DNA of 64,000 bases from assembly GCF_003605125.1 (NCBI RefSeq), contig NZ_QPQT01000018.1, positions 32,898-96,897 on the forward strand. The letters are read 5' to 3'. The notes beneath the pieces are model-generated. The model did not search any database, was not told the DNA's origin, and was given only the letters and a program-made list of their open reading frames with translations. The translations under genes and the position numbers were made by a program. Origin of the DNA: Shewanella algidipiscicola (lineage in GTDB: Bacteria > Pseudomonadota > Gammaproteobacteria > Enterobacterales > Shewanellaceae). Shown in pieces: positions 28,201 through 36,183 of the stretch. Position 1 is the first letter of the stretch. Each line of letters begins with the position of its first letter.

Positions 28201-28691
28201 TTGATAAAGAAACCAAAACCCGCTTTAAAGAGACATTTGATAAGGTTAATCAAGACCTTGGAATACTGTTTCCTAAAGTATTTGGTGGAGGAAGTGCACA
28301 GCTGGCATTGACCGATGATGACTTGCTTGAAACTGGTGTCACCATTATGGCGCGTCCTCCGGGCAAAAAGAATAGTACAATTCACCTGCTTTCTGGTGGA
28401 GAAAAAGCGCTAACCGCTTTATCATTGGTATTTGCAATTTTTAGGCTAAATCCGGCGCCTTTTTGTATGCTAGATGAAGTGGATGCGCCTCTCGATGACG
28501 CCAATGTGGACAGATTTTGTCGTTTGGTTAAAGAGATGTCTCAAAGCGTACAATTTGTTTATATTAGTCACAATAAGATCACCATGGAATTGGCGGATCA
28601 ATTAATAGGTGTCACTATGCATGAACCTGGGGTATCACGCATAGTTGCCGTCGATATTGATGAAGCGGTGGCATTAGCCGACGCAGGATAA
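25287..28691 (+). CDS. smc: Chromosome segregation ATPase SMC
   Basis: An SMC-family ATPase of 1134 residues. The N-terminal head has Walker A GPNGCGKSN near residue 32, a long glutamine-rich coiled coil follows to about residue 480, a hinge lies at about 490-650, the return coil runs to about 960, and the C-terminal head has LLSGGEKALTALSLVF and Walker B LDEVDAPLDD. It is a true SMC, not MukB, which is notable because enterobacteria and Vibrio use MukBEF. Many Shewanella genomes are described as encoding this 'zipA-linked' SMC; scpA/scpB are not in this window. It is followed after 23 bp by zipA and then ligA, and is probably transcribed with them. Confidence 0.95.
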   Translation: MRLKQIKLAGFKSFVDVTKIPFNQPLSAIIGPNGCGKSNVIDAVRWVLGESSAKHLRGDSMADVIFNGSSARRPVSVASVELLFDNQLGRLAGQYASYQEVAVKRQVSRDGDSAYFLNGQKCRRKDITDLFMGTGLGPRSYAIIEQGTISRLIESKPQELRVFIEEAAGISRYKERRRETENRIRHTRENLERLGDIRQELGRQIDKLAEQAQAAKQYRALKQTERTQDAELGVCRFVELQAQFDNLSGEIVSHELKKSELDAAKEALQREHTQLKVQLDELDQQEHRQVEDFYLTGTHIAKLEQSLKHRQQQDAHLHQRVEDTQAKLILIQRQLAELDERREQLSQHHQAAIDAYQQLSMQLEVIDEQLVEAEQGVEQDSEAHVLATQAQNQHQLTYKVAQTELSHSKSNLAQKSSQKAALVTQLSKLSQDDVTTQLQQLQAQRDELQIQSEQLNQSNQQLNSQLNELEQQDKCLTQQIDALSQSLAEERGRFNVVNRLLPVADADDGSALWQALNVTPGWEVAIDLALEGVLTQKVDAASGLGFVTTESHQWGGVSAAVNLAPWLAHLRWANELSSAQAMLPSIEQHERIVTADGYLIGHGFVLQKSEQGSALVQLKMEKEALTASIASSEVTLNTLRKQSQQCANQLLNYRSRCHDGAVKMQQMQLSLERMRSQIDAAEQRIAHSREQRSQLEVQLSELELTLVDDEQRCLALSERLAQDESRASDLIQQSERLARAQQESSAQLKRLKQQRAECARQCSQRQSALQTLQTDLALNQQQTQQLQQQISEHSASLASLKEQLEGKALSISDHSAQQVQQQLNAELEIQQSKQQALTALRGQQAHLQNQLDKIVTTQKQQLGNIEHLTQAISTLKLRREGIKGQADSQRALLAEHEINLEAVKDTLDVAITVGQHQKALERTRARIAQLGAINLAAIEEYEQQSERKHYLDSQDADLNKALNSLEEAIRKIDKETKTRFKETFDKVNQDLGILFPKVFGGGSAQLALTDDDLLETGVTIMARPPGKKNSTIHLLSGGEKALTALSLVFAIFRLNPAPFCMLDEVDAPLDDANVDRFCRLVKEMSQSVQFVYISHNKITMELADQLIGVTMHEPGVSRIVAVDIDEAVALADAG

Positions 28692-28714
28692 TTTTGGGAA
28701 AAACAGGGTAATCA

Positions 28715-29782
28715 ATGGAAAATTTGCAACTGGTATTGTTCGTGTTAGGAGCGATAGCCATTATCGCGGTACTTGTGCATGGTTTTTGGTCCATTAGACG
28801 GCAGCAGCCTAGGTCATTAAAGTCTGGCTCTATGGCTGAAATGTACACAGATAAAAATCGTGATCGCGAAGGCTTTGACGCCGATGGTATTGGTGCTGTG
28901 CGTGTACGCAAACTGAGCCCTGAAGAAGCACCTGGGCGCAGTGCAGGTGGCAGCGCAAGTGATAGCGCGGCGATGAATGACCGAGACCACAGTATTGTGA
29001 CATCAGCGGAAGCGCCAAGCCGTGACAGCGAAACCGATTTTACCTTATCAGACACGCCGCACGCCAAAGTCTCGCGTGCGCGCCAAGAGCCGGTGTTGTC
29101 TGGACGCGATACAGGCCATAACGTTGAGCCCAGTATGGGCGACACTGAACATACCCAGGAGACTATAGAGCAGATGGAATTAGGTTTAGGCCAAACTCCG
29201 GCTCAGAGTTCATTTTTTGATGATGTTCAACCGCTCGATGATGCGGCTCACGCTGCTCACTCGCACCACACGGATGAGTCCTCTGCAGCACAGCAGTCCA
29301 AGGCTCAAGCCCCCGCAGAATCGATAGCCGCGGCACCAGCGCAAGCTGAGATAAAGGATGAGCCACTGGGCGAACCACAAGATGTGCTGGTGTTGCATGT
29401 TGTGGCCAATGAGGGCGAAAAGTTACAAGGCGCCGAGTTACTGCCTAGCCTCTTAACCCTTAACTTTAAATTTGGTGACATGGATATTTTCCATCGCCAT
29501 GAGGATAACGCCGGCACTGGTAAAGTTTTATTTTCGTTGGCGAATATGGTTAAGCCTGGTGTGTTTAACCCCGATGAAATGGAGCAGTTTACCACTCAAG
29601 GTATTGTGTTATTTATGACGCTACCTTGCTATGGCGATCCACTGATGAACTTTTCAATCATGCTGAATTCGGCGCACCAATTGGCCGATGATTTAGGCGG
29701 CAAAGTACTCGACGGTGGTCGTGGCTTATGGAGCGAACAAACCAAGCAGTCATACCTGCAACGCATCCGTGCCCAAGCGTAA
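28715..29782 (+). CDS. zipA: Cell division protein ZipA
   Basis: A division protein that anchors FtsZ to the inner membrane. Residues 4-25 form the N-terminal membrane anchor (LVLFVLGAIAIIAVLVHGFW), followed by a short basic stretch (SIRRQQPRSLK). A long Ala/Asp/Gln-rich linker spans about residues 40-215, and the C-terminal FtsZ-binding domain about 225-350 (VLVLHVVANEGEKLQGAELLPSL onward). The 355-residue length is normal, with the linker as the variable part. The ATG lies 23 bp after smc, and ligA follows. Confidence 0.95.
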   Translation: MENLQLVLFVLGAIAIIAVLVHGFWSIRRQQPRSLKSGSMAEMYTDKNRDREGFDADGIGAVRVRKLSPEEAPGRSAGGSASDSAAMNDRDHSIVTSAEAPSRDSETDFTLSDTPHAKVSRARQEPVLSGRDTGHNVEPSMGDTEHTQETIEQMELGLGQTPAQSSFFDDVQPLDDAAHAAHSHHTDESSAAQQSKAQAPAESIAAAPAQAEIKDEPLGEPQDVLVLHVVANEGEKLQGAELLPSLLTLNFKFGDMDIFHRHEDNAGTGKVLFSLANMVKPGVFNPDEMEQFTTQGIVLFMTLPCYGDPLMNFSIMLNSAHQLADDLGGKVLDGGRGLWSEQTKQSYLQRIRAQA

Positions 29783-29802
29783 ATTGAATCATATATATTG
29801 AA

Positions 29803-29830
29803 AATAGAGGCCGCATCTGCGGCCTCTATT
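29803..29830 (+). terminator. Strong hairpin between zipA and ligA
   Basis: A 13-bp perfect stem, AATAGAGGCCGCA with TGCGGCCTCTATT, lies 20 bp after zipA and 22 bp before ligA. It lacks a long U-run, so partial termination or a processing point is more likely than a complete stop. Confidence 0.65.
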
Positions 29831-29851
29831 GCTTAATCTGGACGAGAAACC

Positions 29852-31861
29852 ATGCAAGCCATACAAGACGAAATTCAACAACTCACCGCCGAACTTAATC
29901 TTCACAATTACCGTTATTATGTCGACGACGCACCGTCTATTCCCGATGCGGAATATGATCGCCTTATGCGCCGCTTACAGAGTTTAGAAGCTCAATACCC
30001 TGAGTTTGCTTTGATGGACTCTCCGACTCAACGAGTGGGTGGCGAAGCGCTAGCAAAGTTTGAACAAGTGACACATTTAAAGCCGATGCTTAGCTTAGAC
30101 AATGTGTTTAGTGATACCGAATTTAATGCTTTTTACAAACGCGTGAGCGATAAAACCATAACGGCGCCCGCATTTTGCTGTGAGCCCAAACTCGACGGTT
30201 TGGCGGTCAGTATTTTATACCGCAATGGGCTATATGAACGTGCCGCTACCCGCGGCGATGGCACCGTTGGCGAAGATATTACCGAAAATGTGCGCACCAT
30301 TAAGTCGATACCGCTGCGCCTACGTGGTGATGATTTTCCGCCGCTGTTAGAGGTGCGCGGCGAAGTGTTTATGCCCAAAGCCGCGTTTGAAGCGGTCAAT
30401 AACAAGGCGCGCCAAAAGGGTGAAAAGCTGTTTGTTAATCCGCGTAACGCCGCTGCTGGCAGCCTGCGTCAACTCGACAGTAAAATTACCGCCAGCCGTG
30501 CATTAGCCTTTTATGCCTACGCACTCGGGGTCGTCGAACCTGAATCTTGGCCCTTGGCAGACAATCATTTTGAGCAGTTAATGCAGCTTAAAGCTTGGGG
30601 GCTGTCCGTAAGCGCCGAAGTGAAAGTCTGCAAGGATATCCCTGCTATTTTTGCCTATTATCAAGATATTATGGTGCGCCGGGCCGACCTGGCTTATGAA
30701 ATTGATGGGGTGGTGCTTAAGGTCAACGATATCGCGCAGCAAAAGCAGCTTGGCTTTGTGGCCAAAGCGCCGCGCTGGGCAACCGCCTATAAATTCCCCG
30801 CACAAGAGGAGTTGACGGTACTCGAAGGGGTCGACTTTCAGGTCGGGCGCACTGGCGCAGTGACCCCTGTGGCACGGTTAAAACCTGTGTTTGTCGGGGG
30901 GGTGACGGTGTCGAATGCCACTTTACATAATGCCGACGAAATCGCACGTCTTGGGGTGAAAATTGGCGACAGTGTCATTATTCGCCGTGCTGGGGATGTG
31001 ATCCCGCAAATTGTCGCCGTAGTAAGTGATAAGCGTCCCGATGATGCGCAAGACATTGTTTTTCCTATGGCGTGCCCAGTCTGTGGTAGCGATGTGGAGC
31101 GTATCGAAGGTGAAGCGGTGGCCCGTTGCAGTGGCGGCCTGTTTTGTGAAGCGCAGCGTAAAGAGGCGATTAAGCACTTTGCCTCACGCAAGGCACTAAA
31201 CATCGATGGCATGGGCGATAAAGTGGTCGAGCAGATGATCGACAAAGAGCTTATCGAAAGTCCAGCAGACTTATTTAAGCTGAGTGCATCATCATTGACC
31301 ATGCTCGATCGTATGGGGCTTAAGTCAGCCACCAAGTTAGTTGCAGCCATTGAGGCGGCGAAACAAACCACCTTTGCTCGTTTCCTCTATTCATTAGGGA
31401 TCCGCGAGGTCGGCGAGGCCACCGCCGCTAACTTAGCCCATTATTTTAAAACCCTCGATAAGTTGATTCAGGCCGATGCCGAGACCTTTATGAAGGTCGA
31501 TGATGTCGGGGTGATTGTGGCGCAGCATCTAGTGCACTTTTTTGCCCAGCCCCATAACCTTGAAGTGGTCGAGCGACTGCTAGAGGCGGGCGTGACCTGG
31601 CCTGCAATCGAAGAGGTTGCCGCCGAAGAGCAACCCCTAAAAGGGCAAACTTGGGTGTTAACCGGCACCTTAAATCAGCTTAATCGTAACGATGCCAAGG
31701 CGCAGTTACAGGCATTAGGTGCCAAAGTGGCGGGCAGTGTGTCGAAAAATACCGACTGCTTAGTCGCGGGTGAAGCGGCTGGCTCAAAGCTAACTAAGGC
31801 GCAGGAGTTAGGGGTGAAGGTGATCGATGAAGATGAGTTATTAGCATTGCTCAATCGTTAG
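29852..31861 (+). CDS. ligA: NAD-dependent DNA ligase
   Basis: Seals nicks in DNA during replication and repair using NAD+. It has 669 residues in the standard order: NAD-binding Ia domain, adenylation domain with the active lysine in CEPKLDGLA (about residue 113), OB fold (FQVGRTGAVTPVARL near 330), a four-cysteine zinc finger (CPVCGSDVERIEGEAVARC ... FC near 405-430), helix-hairpin-helix repeats and a C-terminal BRCT domain (about 590-669, GQTWVLTGTLNQLNR). The start ATG gives the conserved N-terminus QAIQDEIQQLTAELNLHNYRYY. It is the last gene of the smc-zipA-ligA set. Confidence 0.98.
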   Translation: MQAIQDEIQQLTAELNLHNYRYYVDDAPSIPDAEYDRLMRRLQSLEAQYPEFALMDSPTQRVGGEALAKFEQVTHLKPMLSLDNVFSDTEFNAFYKRVSDKTITAPAFCCEPKLDGLAVSILYRNGLYERAATRGDGTVGEDITENVRTIKSIPLRLRGDDFPPLLEVRGEVFMPKAAFEAVNNKARQKGEKLFVNPRNAAAGSLRQLDSKITASRALAFYAYALGVVEPESWPLADNHFEQLMQLKAWGLSVSAEVKVCKDIPAIFAYYQDIMVRRADLAYEIDGVVLKVNDIAQQKQLGFVAKAPRWATAYKFPAQEELTVLEGVDFQVGRTGAVTPVARLKPVFVGGVTVSNATLHNADEIARLGVKIGDSVIIRRAGDVIPQIVAVVSDKRPDDAQDIVFPMACPVCGSDVERIEGEAVARCSGGLFCEAQRKEAIKHFASRKALNIDGMGDKVVEQMIDKELIESPADLFKLSASSLTMLDRMGLKSATKLVAAIEAAKQTTFARFLYSLGIREVGEATAANLAHYFKTLDKLIQADAETFMKVDDVGVIVAQHLVHFFAQPHNLEVVERLLEAGVTWPAIEEVAAEEQPLKGQTWVLTGTLNQLNRNDAKAQLQALGAKVAGSVSKNTDCLVAGEAAGSKLTKAQELGVKVIDEDELLALLNR

Positions 31862-32109
31862 CCAAAACACCTAAATCACTCGGCTGGCCGATAGCATTAT
31901 GGGTTATCTGTCAGCTTTTTATTGTCAACGGCCGCCTTTTTTACCGCTGTCAGATAAGGGATTAAGCGTGAGTCCCTGCTGGGGGGACCCGCGATATTGG
32001 CTATATGGTTGAAATCTCGATTACTTGCCACAATATATCCAGTTAGTACTCTGCCAGTATCGCGTTTAGGCGCTGCCGATAGCGATTGGCTCATCACGGA
32101 GATATACGT

Positions 32110-32604
32110 TTGAACTTTGGCCACATCAACTGGATTGACGATAATGGGCACTTTAAACCGCCTATCATGCTTTATCTGATATTGGCGTTTATCGCTCGAG
32201 GTTGGTGTGTCTTTATTGCCTCGCTGACTCAAGCCAGTGATAGAGCGGCTTTGGTGGCGTTGATCTATCCGCAAAAGTCTGATTTTCTGTTGGCATTAGC
32301 CGCCGGTGCCGGGGCATTGATACTGTATGCATTGGTGATAGCCGAGCGGAAACGCGCTCCTCGTTGGGTTCGTCCTATATTCAATCAATTGAAATGGTTG
32401 TTGGTGTTGCTATTGATGATTGATGGTGGCTTGTTACTGCAACGCTTAATACATAATCACTTTTTGTACACATGGCACTTCGGCTTGGACGCGCTCTTTT
32501 TGTTTTGGAGCCTGCTGTATATCGCCAGTTCTAAACATTTAAGTTACTACCTTAATGACTGGCGAAATGACGCTAACATGGCCCATATCGATAGCGGGAA
32601 ATAA
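32110..32604 (+). CDS. DUF2919 family inner-membrane protein
   Basis: A 164-residue protein with four to five hydrophobic segments and the family's opening, NFGHINWIDDNGHFKPPIMLYLILAFIARGW (DUF2919, E. coli YfeZ-like). The TTG at 32110 is chosen as the start because GGAG stands eight bases upstream; a second in-frame TTG lies 24 bp earlier without a ribosome binding site. Its function is unknown. It stands alone between ligA and an HD-GYP gene. Confidence 0.8.
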   Translation: MNFGHINWIDDNGHFKPPIMLYLILAFIARGWCVFIASLTQASDRAALVALIYPQKSDFLLALAAGAGALILYALVIAERKRAPRWVRPIFNQLKWLLVLLLMIDGGLLLQRLIHNHFLYTWHFGLDALFLFWSLLYIASSKHLSYYLNDWRNDANMAHIDSGK

Positions 32605-32720
32605 GCTCGCAACTTACAGCTAGCTTTGCTGTAACGGTTTAATCTGTTTGGCTAATGATTGTTTTTTGTCGACTTCGTGACTTTACTGTAAAGAGGTAAG
32701 GTTATAGGGAGCGACATAAA

Positions 32721-33932
32721 GTGGCTAAAGCGCAGGCGATACAATTACCCCTGTCTCAACTTAGAATTGGCATTACGGTTAAGTTGCCGCTGTCTTGGCA
32801 ACATCATCCTTTTTGGCTCAACCGGATTAAAATTGAGCAACAGGCGCAAATAGAGCTGATTAAAAGCCTAGATGTGCCTTATGTATTTTTATTGTCAGGG
32901 CAAACCTTACTACAAGACAACCCACAGCCTAAGGCGGACGTGGTAGCACCTGCTGCGCAACTTAGCGAAGATGAGGCCCTACTAGCGGCCAAGCATACGG
33001 CTAAAAAAGCCCTACGGCTCAGCCAAAGCCGTTTTATCGACAGTATCAATCATTGCCGCGCGGCCTTTAGTAAAATCGCCAGCGATCCCGCAGGCGCCTA
33101 TCGTGATGCCGCCACCTTGGTCGAGTCATTACTGGAGCATCTGCACCAAACCGATAACCCAAGATTAGCCATTGTCACCACAGGTGAAGCGACGAGTGTG
33201 ACTCAACATGGCGTGAGTGTCGCTGTGCTAGGGTTAATCATCGCTAAAGCAATGGATTTGTCGAAATCGGATATGCGCGATATTGCCTTAGGGTGTCTAT
33301 TCCATGACATTGGTAAGCTTAAAGTGCCCGAAAACATCCGCAATAAAAAAGCCGACTTGAGCACTGCTGAAATGAACTTTATCAAGATGCACCCAAATTT
33401 TGGGGTCGACATGTTGAGTAAAACGGGCCTATTTAATAAAGCGGTGCTTAATATCGTATTACATCACCATGAGTATGTTGATGGCTCGGGTTACCCCGAT
33501 GGCTTAACAGACAAGCAGATCCCGATGTTGACCCAAGTGGTGAGCCTAGCCAATGATTTTGATGCTCAGTTGTGGGCGAATGAAGAGCATTCCCCACAGC
33601 AAGCTCTTGGCTTTCTATTTAAAAATCATGCGGGTAAACACGCCCAGACGTTGATCGCGCTATTAGTGAAATTATTAGGCATCTATCCGCCCGGTACACT
33701 AGTGCAGTTGTCGGATGGTCAGTTTGCTAAAGTGATGCTCACCACAGCATCGGTTAAACAGCCACATGTATGGGCCTGCTCCCACGATGGCAGCGATCCT
33801 AAACTGCGTTTTTTAGATCAAGAGCAAATCGATATTGAGCGCGTTGTGACTCACGCAGAGCTAAATGAGCGTCTACACAAGGTGCTTCAAAGTGGTGTGG
33901 GCAGTAGTTTTTATTTTAGTCATACCGAGTAG
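32721..33932 (+). CDS. HD-GYP domain protein, probable cyclic-di-GMP phosphodiesterase
   Basis: A 403-residue cytoplasmic enzyme. The N-terminal region (about 1-60) matches the DUF3391 regulatory domain often found before HD-GYP. The catalytic domain (about 165-340) contains the metal-binding HD in FHDIGKLKVPENI and the diagnostic HHHEYVDGSGYPDG, so the GYP signature is intact. It hydrolyses c-di-GMP (family knowledge). The start is a GTG with TAGGGAG upstream. Its position in the same window as a Tad pilus operon is suggestive, but they are 17 kb apart and a link is not shown. Confidence 0.93.
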   Translation: MAKAQAIQLPLSQLRIGITVKLPLSWQHHPFWLNRIKIEQQAQIELIKSLDVPYVFLLSGQTLLQDNPQPKADVVAPAAQLSEDEALLAAKHTAKKALRLSQSRFIDSINHCRAAFSKIASDPAGAYRDAATLVESLLEHLHQTDNPRLAIVTTGEATSVTQHGVSVAVLGLIIAKAMDLSKSDMRDIALGCLFHDIGKLKVPENIRNKKADLSTAEMNFIKMHPNFGVDMLSKTGLFNKAVLNIVLHHHEYVDGSGYPDGLTDKQIPMLTQVVSLANDFDAQLWANEEHSPQQALGFLFKNHAGKHAQTLIALLVKLLGIYPPGTLVQLSDGQFAKVMLTTASVKQPHVWACSHDGSDPKLRFLDQEQIDIERVVTHAELNERLHKVLQSGVGSSFYFSHTE

Positions 33933-33997
33933 CTGCGCTTTGCTGAACAGTACATTTAAGGTATTTTATCAGTACGACTTTTTAGTAAAGACACTTT

Positions 33998-34810
33998 ATG
34001 ATTCATTCAGTTGCTGTTGTTGGTTGTGGTTGGTTTGGCTTACCATTAGCCAAAGCGTTGGTGGAAAAAGGGCTTTTAGTTAGCGGCTCTAAACGGGATA
34101 CAACTCAAGCATCTGCATTAAAAGAGCAGGGTATTGATGGTTTTGTGTTAGATCTTGACGCGCCGCAGCCTTTTGATGGTGAGCAATTAGCTAAACTTCA
34201 CGCCGATGCAATCGTCATTAATATTCCCCCAGGGCTTCGTCGTGGCGACAGTGGCTATCTTGTGCGACTTGAACGTCTACAGACGCTGATGGGCAAACAT
34301 GCCTATCAGCGCATTATTTTTATTAGCACTACAGGTGTGTATCCTGCTAATGGCAAGGTACAACATGAAGCTGACGCCACAGCCTATAACGATACGAGTA
34401 AGATCCTGCTGCAGGCTGAAGCCATGTTTAAAGGGGCTGTTATTGTCCGGTTTGCCGGATTAATGGGGCCTAAACGTCATCCGGGGCGCTTTCTTGCCGG
34501 TAAAACCGGCTTAACCGGGGCAATGCTATCGGTCAACATGACTCACCTTGATGATTGCGTTGGTGGCGTAATGACCCTACTTACCCATCAAGGCCAACTG
34601 GCACCAGCTTATAATATCTGCTCACCCGAACATCCCAATAAGGCAGCGTTTTATCAGCGCGCGGCGGCAATACTCGGCGTAGCTGAGCCAGAGTTTGCCT
34701 CATCTGGAGATAAGGCGGAGGATAAAGTGGTCGATGGCTCGCTCATTTGTCGGCAGCTGGGTTATCAATATCAACATTATGATCCCTTTGAGATGCTGAA
34801 GTTTTGTTAA
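33998..34810 (+). CDS. Rossmann-fold NAD(P)-dependent epimerase/reductase (YeeZ-like)
   Basis: A 270-residue protein of the extended-SDR/YeeZ type. The nucleotide-binding motif is VVGCGWFGLPLAKALVEKG at residues 7-25, and an ISTTGVYPANG stretch lies near 108, where SDR epimerases place the catalytic Ser/Tyr region. The substrate is unknown, and the function of the E. coli homologue is not settled. The ATG is preceded by only a weak ribosome binding site (AAAG). Confidence 0.82.
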   Translation: MIHSVAVVGCGWFGLPLAKALVEKGLLVSGSKRDTTQASALKEQGIDGFVLDLDAPQPFDGEQLAKLHADAIVINIPPGLRRGDSGYLVRLERLQTLMGKHAYQRIIFISTTGVYPANGKVQHEADATAYNDTSKILLQAEAMFKGAVIVRFAGLMGPKRHPGRFLAGKTGLTGAMLSVNMTHLDDCVGGVMTLLTHQGQLAPAYNICSPEHPNKAAFYQRAAAILGVAEPEFASSGDKAEDKVVDGSLICRQLGYQYQHYDPFEMLKFC

Positions 34811-34845
34811 TACTACCTATTGAATGATTAAGCATAAGGAGTGGT

Positions 34846-35349
34846 ATGGAGTTACTCTTGCCAATAATGCAATATCAAGCGAGTTATCTGAGTTATATTG
34901 ACGAGCTGGGTGATGAGGAGCGCTATCCGTTTCCGCTTGATTTCGAGCATCACGACTTCGAAGCCATGTTAGCTAAGATGGCCCGTTTTGCTCAAGGAAA
35001 AGACTTGCCTCCCGGTTATGCTGCCAGCACCACCTTGTGGCTGATTTATGAGGGCGAGATAATAGGAGTGACTAACATAAGGCATTATTTAACAACGCAA
35101 ATTGCCCATTGTGGTGGTCATATCGGGTTGAGTATACGCCCCTCACAGCGTGGTAAAAATTGGGGCAAACGACTCATGCAACTGTCTATAGAACACTTAC
35201 GTCAGAGAGGGGTCGTACAAGTACATCTGCATTGTCTTCAATCGAATCTTGCATCGGCTAAAGCGATAATCCGAAACGGTGGTATGCTCGACTCTGAAGT
35301 CAATATGAAAGGGCAGTGGGTTCAAAGGTATGTTGTTGATTTAAAGTAA
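34846..35349 (+). CDS. GNAT-family N-acetyltransferase
   Basis: A 167-residue acetyltransferase of the GNAT fold. The acetyl-CoA-binding motif A is seen as IGLSIRPSQRGKNWGKRLM near residues 105-123, preceded by a WLIYEGEIIGVTNIRHYL strand. The N-terminal acidic stretch DELGDEERYPFPLDFEHHDF is like that of YhdJ-type predicted aminoacyl/peptide acetyltransferases in proteobacteria. The substrate is unknown. The ATG follows AAGGAG and lies 35 bp after the reductase gene, so the two may be one unit. Confidence 0.88.
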   Translation: MELLLPIMQYQASYLSYIDELGDEERYPFPLDFEHHDFEAMLAKMARFAQGKDLPPGYAASTTLWLIYEGEIIGVTNIRHYLTTQIAHCGGHIGLSIRPSQRGKNWGKRLMQLSIEHLRQRGVVQVHLHCLQSNLASAKAIIRNGGMLDSEVNMKGQWVQRYVVDLK

Positions 35350-35587
35350 CATTTACCCTTAACCTTATTTTGTCAGTGGCAACAATAGTTGTTGAAGCCA
35401 TAGCAGCATAAAAATGAGCCCAAAGGACGATTACCACCATTAATTTAGGGATTAGACTAACTTTACAGGACGTTAAACCTTAGGTGTTTGCAACACTCGC
35501 TGTACTAACTATTCAACGCCTACCGACTCGAAAAAATACTCGATATCGCTTGCCATTTTCAAAACCCAGCGGTTACATTTTCAAAAT

Positions 35588-35685
35588 TAGCCGGCGCGCT
35601 ACACAATTCCACTAATCATCAATTGCCAAACCAAGCGAACCTGTTTGCCAAACTAGGCGGCGCGCTACAACTAGCCAGCGCGCTA
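35588..35685. repeat. Three copies of a GC-rich 14-mer
   Basis: TAGCCGGCGCGCTA (35588-35601), TAGGCGGCGCGCTA (35654-35667) and TAGCCAGCGCGCTA (35672-35685) are near-palindromic and stand out from the AT-rich surroundings. Confidence 0.75.
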
Positions 35686-35744
35686 TACATCATCACATCT
35701 CTGTTCGACATTAGTCTAATGTAAGCGTTTGATATTTTTAATGG

Positions 35745-35824
35745 TTTACGTGAGCGTCAACCTCTATCTTTTTGTTTTTAAATTGTTAAGTTGAATTTTA
35801 ATGAAAGGTTTACGTTGGCGTTAG
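35745..35824. promoter_or_regulatory. Two TTTACGnnnnCGTyAr sites, possibly LiuR-like
   Basis: TTTACGTGAGCGTCAA (35745-35760) and TTTACGTTGGCGTTAG (35809-35824) are repeated with 64-bp spacing. They resemble the palindromic operators described for MerR-family LiuR in Shewanella, as far as I recall. Assignment is tentative. Confidence 0.3.
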
Positions 35825-35904
35825 ACTAAGGTCGCGATTGTTGTTGCGCAAATGCTTGCTAGATTAAATTTTGTCTTAATCATAATTAGCACAGGGGAGT
35901 CGTA

Positions 35905-36171
35905 ATGGCTTTTGAAAATAACGAAAAGGCAGAAGGATACTGGCGTGAGAATTTACGCTTGGTACTTGGACTGCTAGCAATATGGGCTGCAGTTTCATTT
36001 GGTTGCGGCATTTTACTGGTCGATGTACTTAATGAAATCCATTTTATGGGCTTTAAGTTGGGCTTCTGGTTTGCTCAGCAAGGGGCTATCTATGTATTCG
36101 TTGCGCTTATTTTTGTCTACGTGGCGAAAGCCAATACGCTAGATAAAAAATACGGTGTTCATGAAGATTAA
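35905..36171 (+). CDS. DUF4212 small subunit of a sodium:solute symporter
   Basis: An 88-residue membrane protein with two hydrophobic segments (about 18-42 and 53-75) and the family pattern YWRENLRLVLGLLAIWAAVSFGCGILL. DUF4212 proteins are found immediately upstream of ActP-like SSS carriers and are thought to be their small subunit, as here with a 12-bp gap. The ATG follows a strong AGGGGAG. It is probably co-transcribed with the next gene. Confidence 0.92.
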   Translation: MAFENNEKAEGYWRENLRLVLGLLAIWAAVSFGCGILLVDVLNEIHFMGFKLGFWFAQQGAIYVFVALIFVYVAKANTLDKKYGVHED

Positions 36172-36183
36172 GGAGTAACGAAT

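Larger units (their letters stand above)
35452..35829. promoter_or_regulatory. Three TTAGwCTAA palindromes
   Basis: TTAGACTAA at 35452-35460, TTAGTCTAA at 35711-35719 and TTAGACTAA at 35821-35829 precede the DUF4212/ActP-like operon. A 9-bp palindrome of this type is expected about once per 130 kb, so three in 380 bp suggest iterated operators. The regulator is not recognised. Confidence 0.5.
35350..35904. other. Repeat-rich regulatory region upstream of the ActP-like operon
   Basis: A 555-bp gap with no gene. It holds three copies of TTAGwCTAA (35452, 35711, 35821), three GC-rich 14-mers TAGSCRGCGCGCTA (35588-35685), a repeated TTGCCAAAC (35623 and 35645) and two imperfect TTTACGnnnnCGTyAr sites (35745 and 35809). 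An AGGGGAG ribosome binding site precedes the DUF4212 gene. Confidence 0.6.

Noticed and set aside
30133..31371. Minus-strand frames within ligA (up to 177 codons)
   Set aside because: They are antisense to ligA, which has a complete set of domain motifs; codon bias of ligA explains the open antisense frame.
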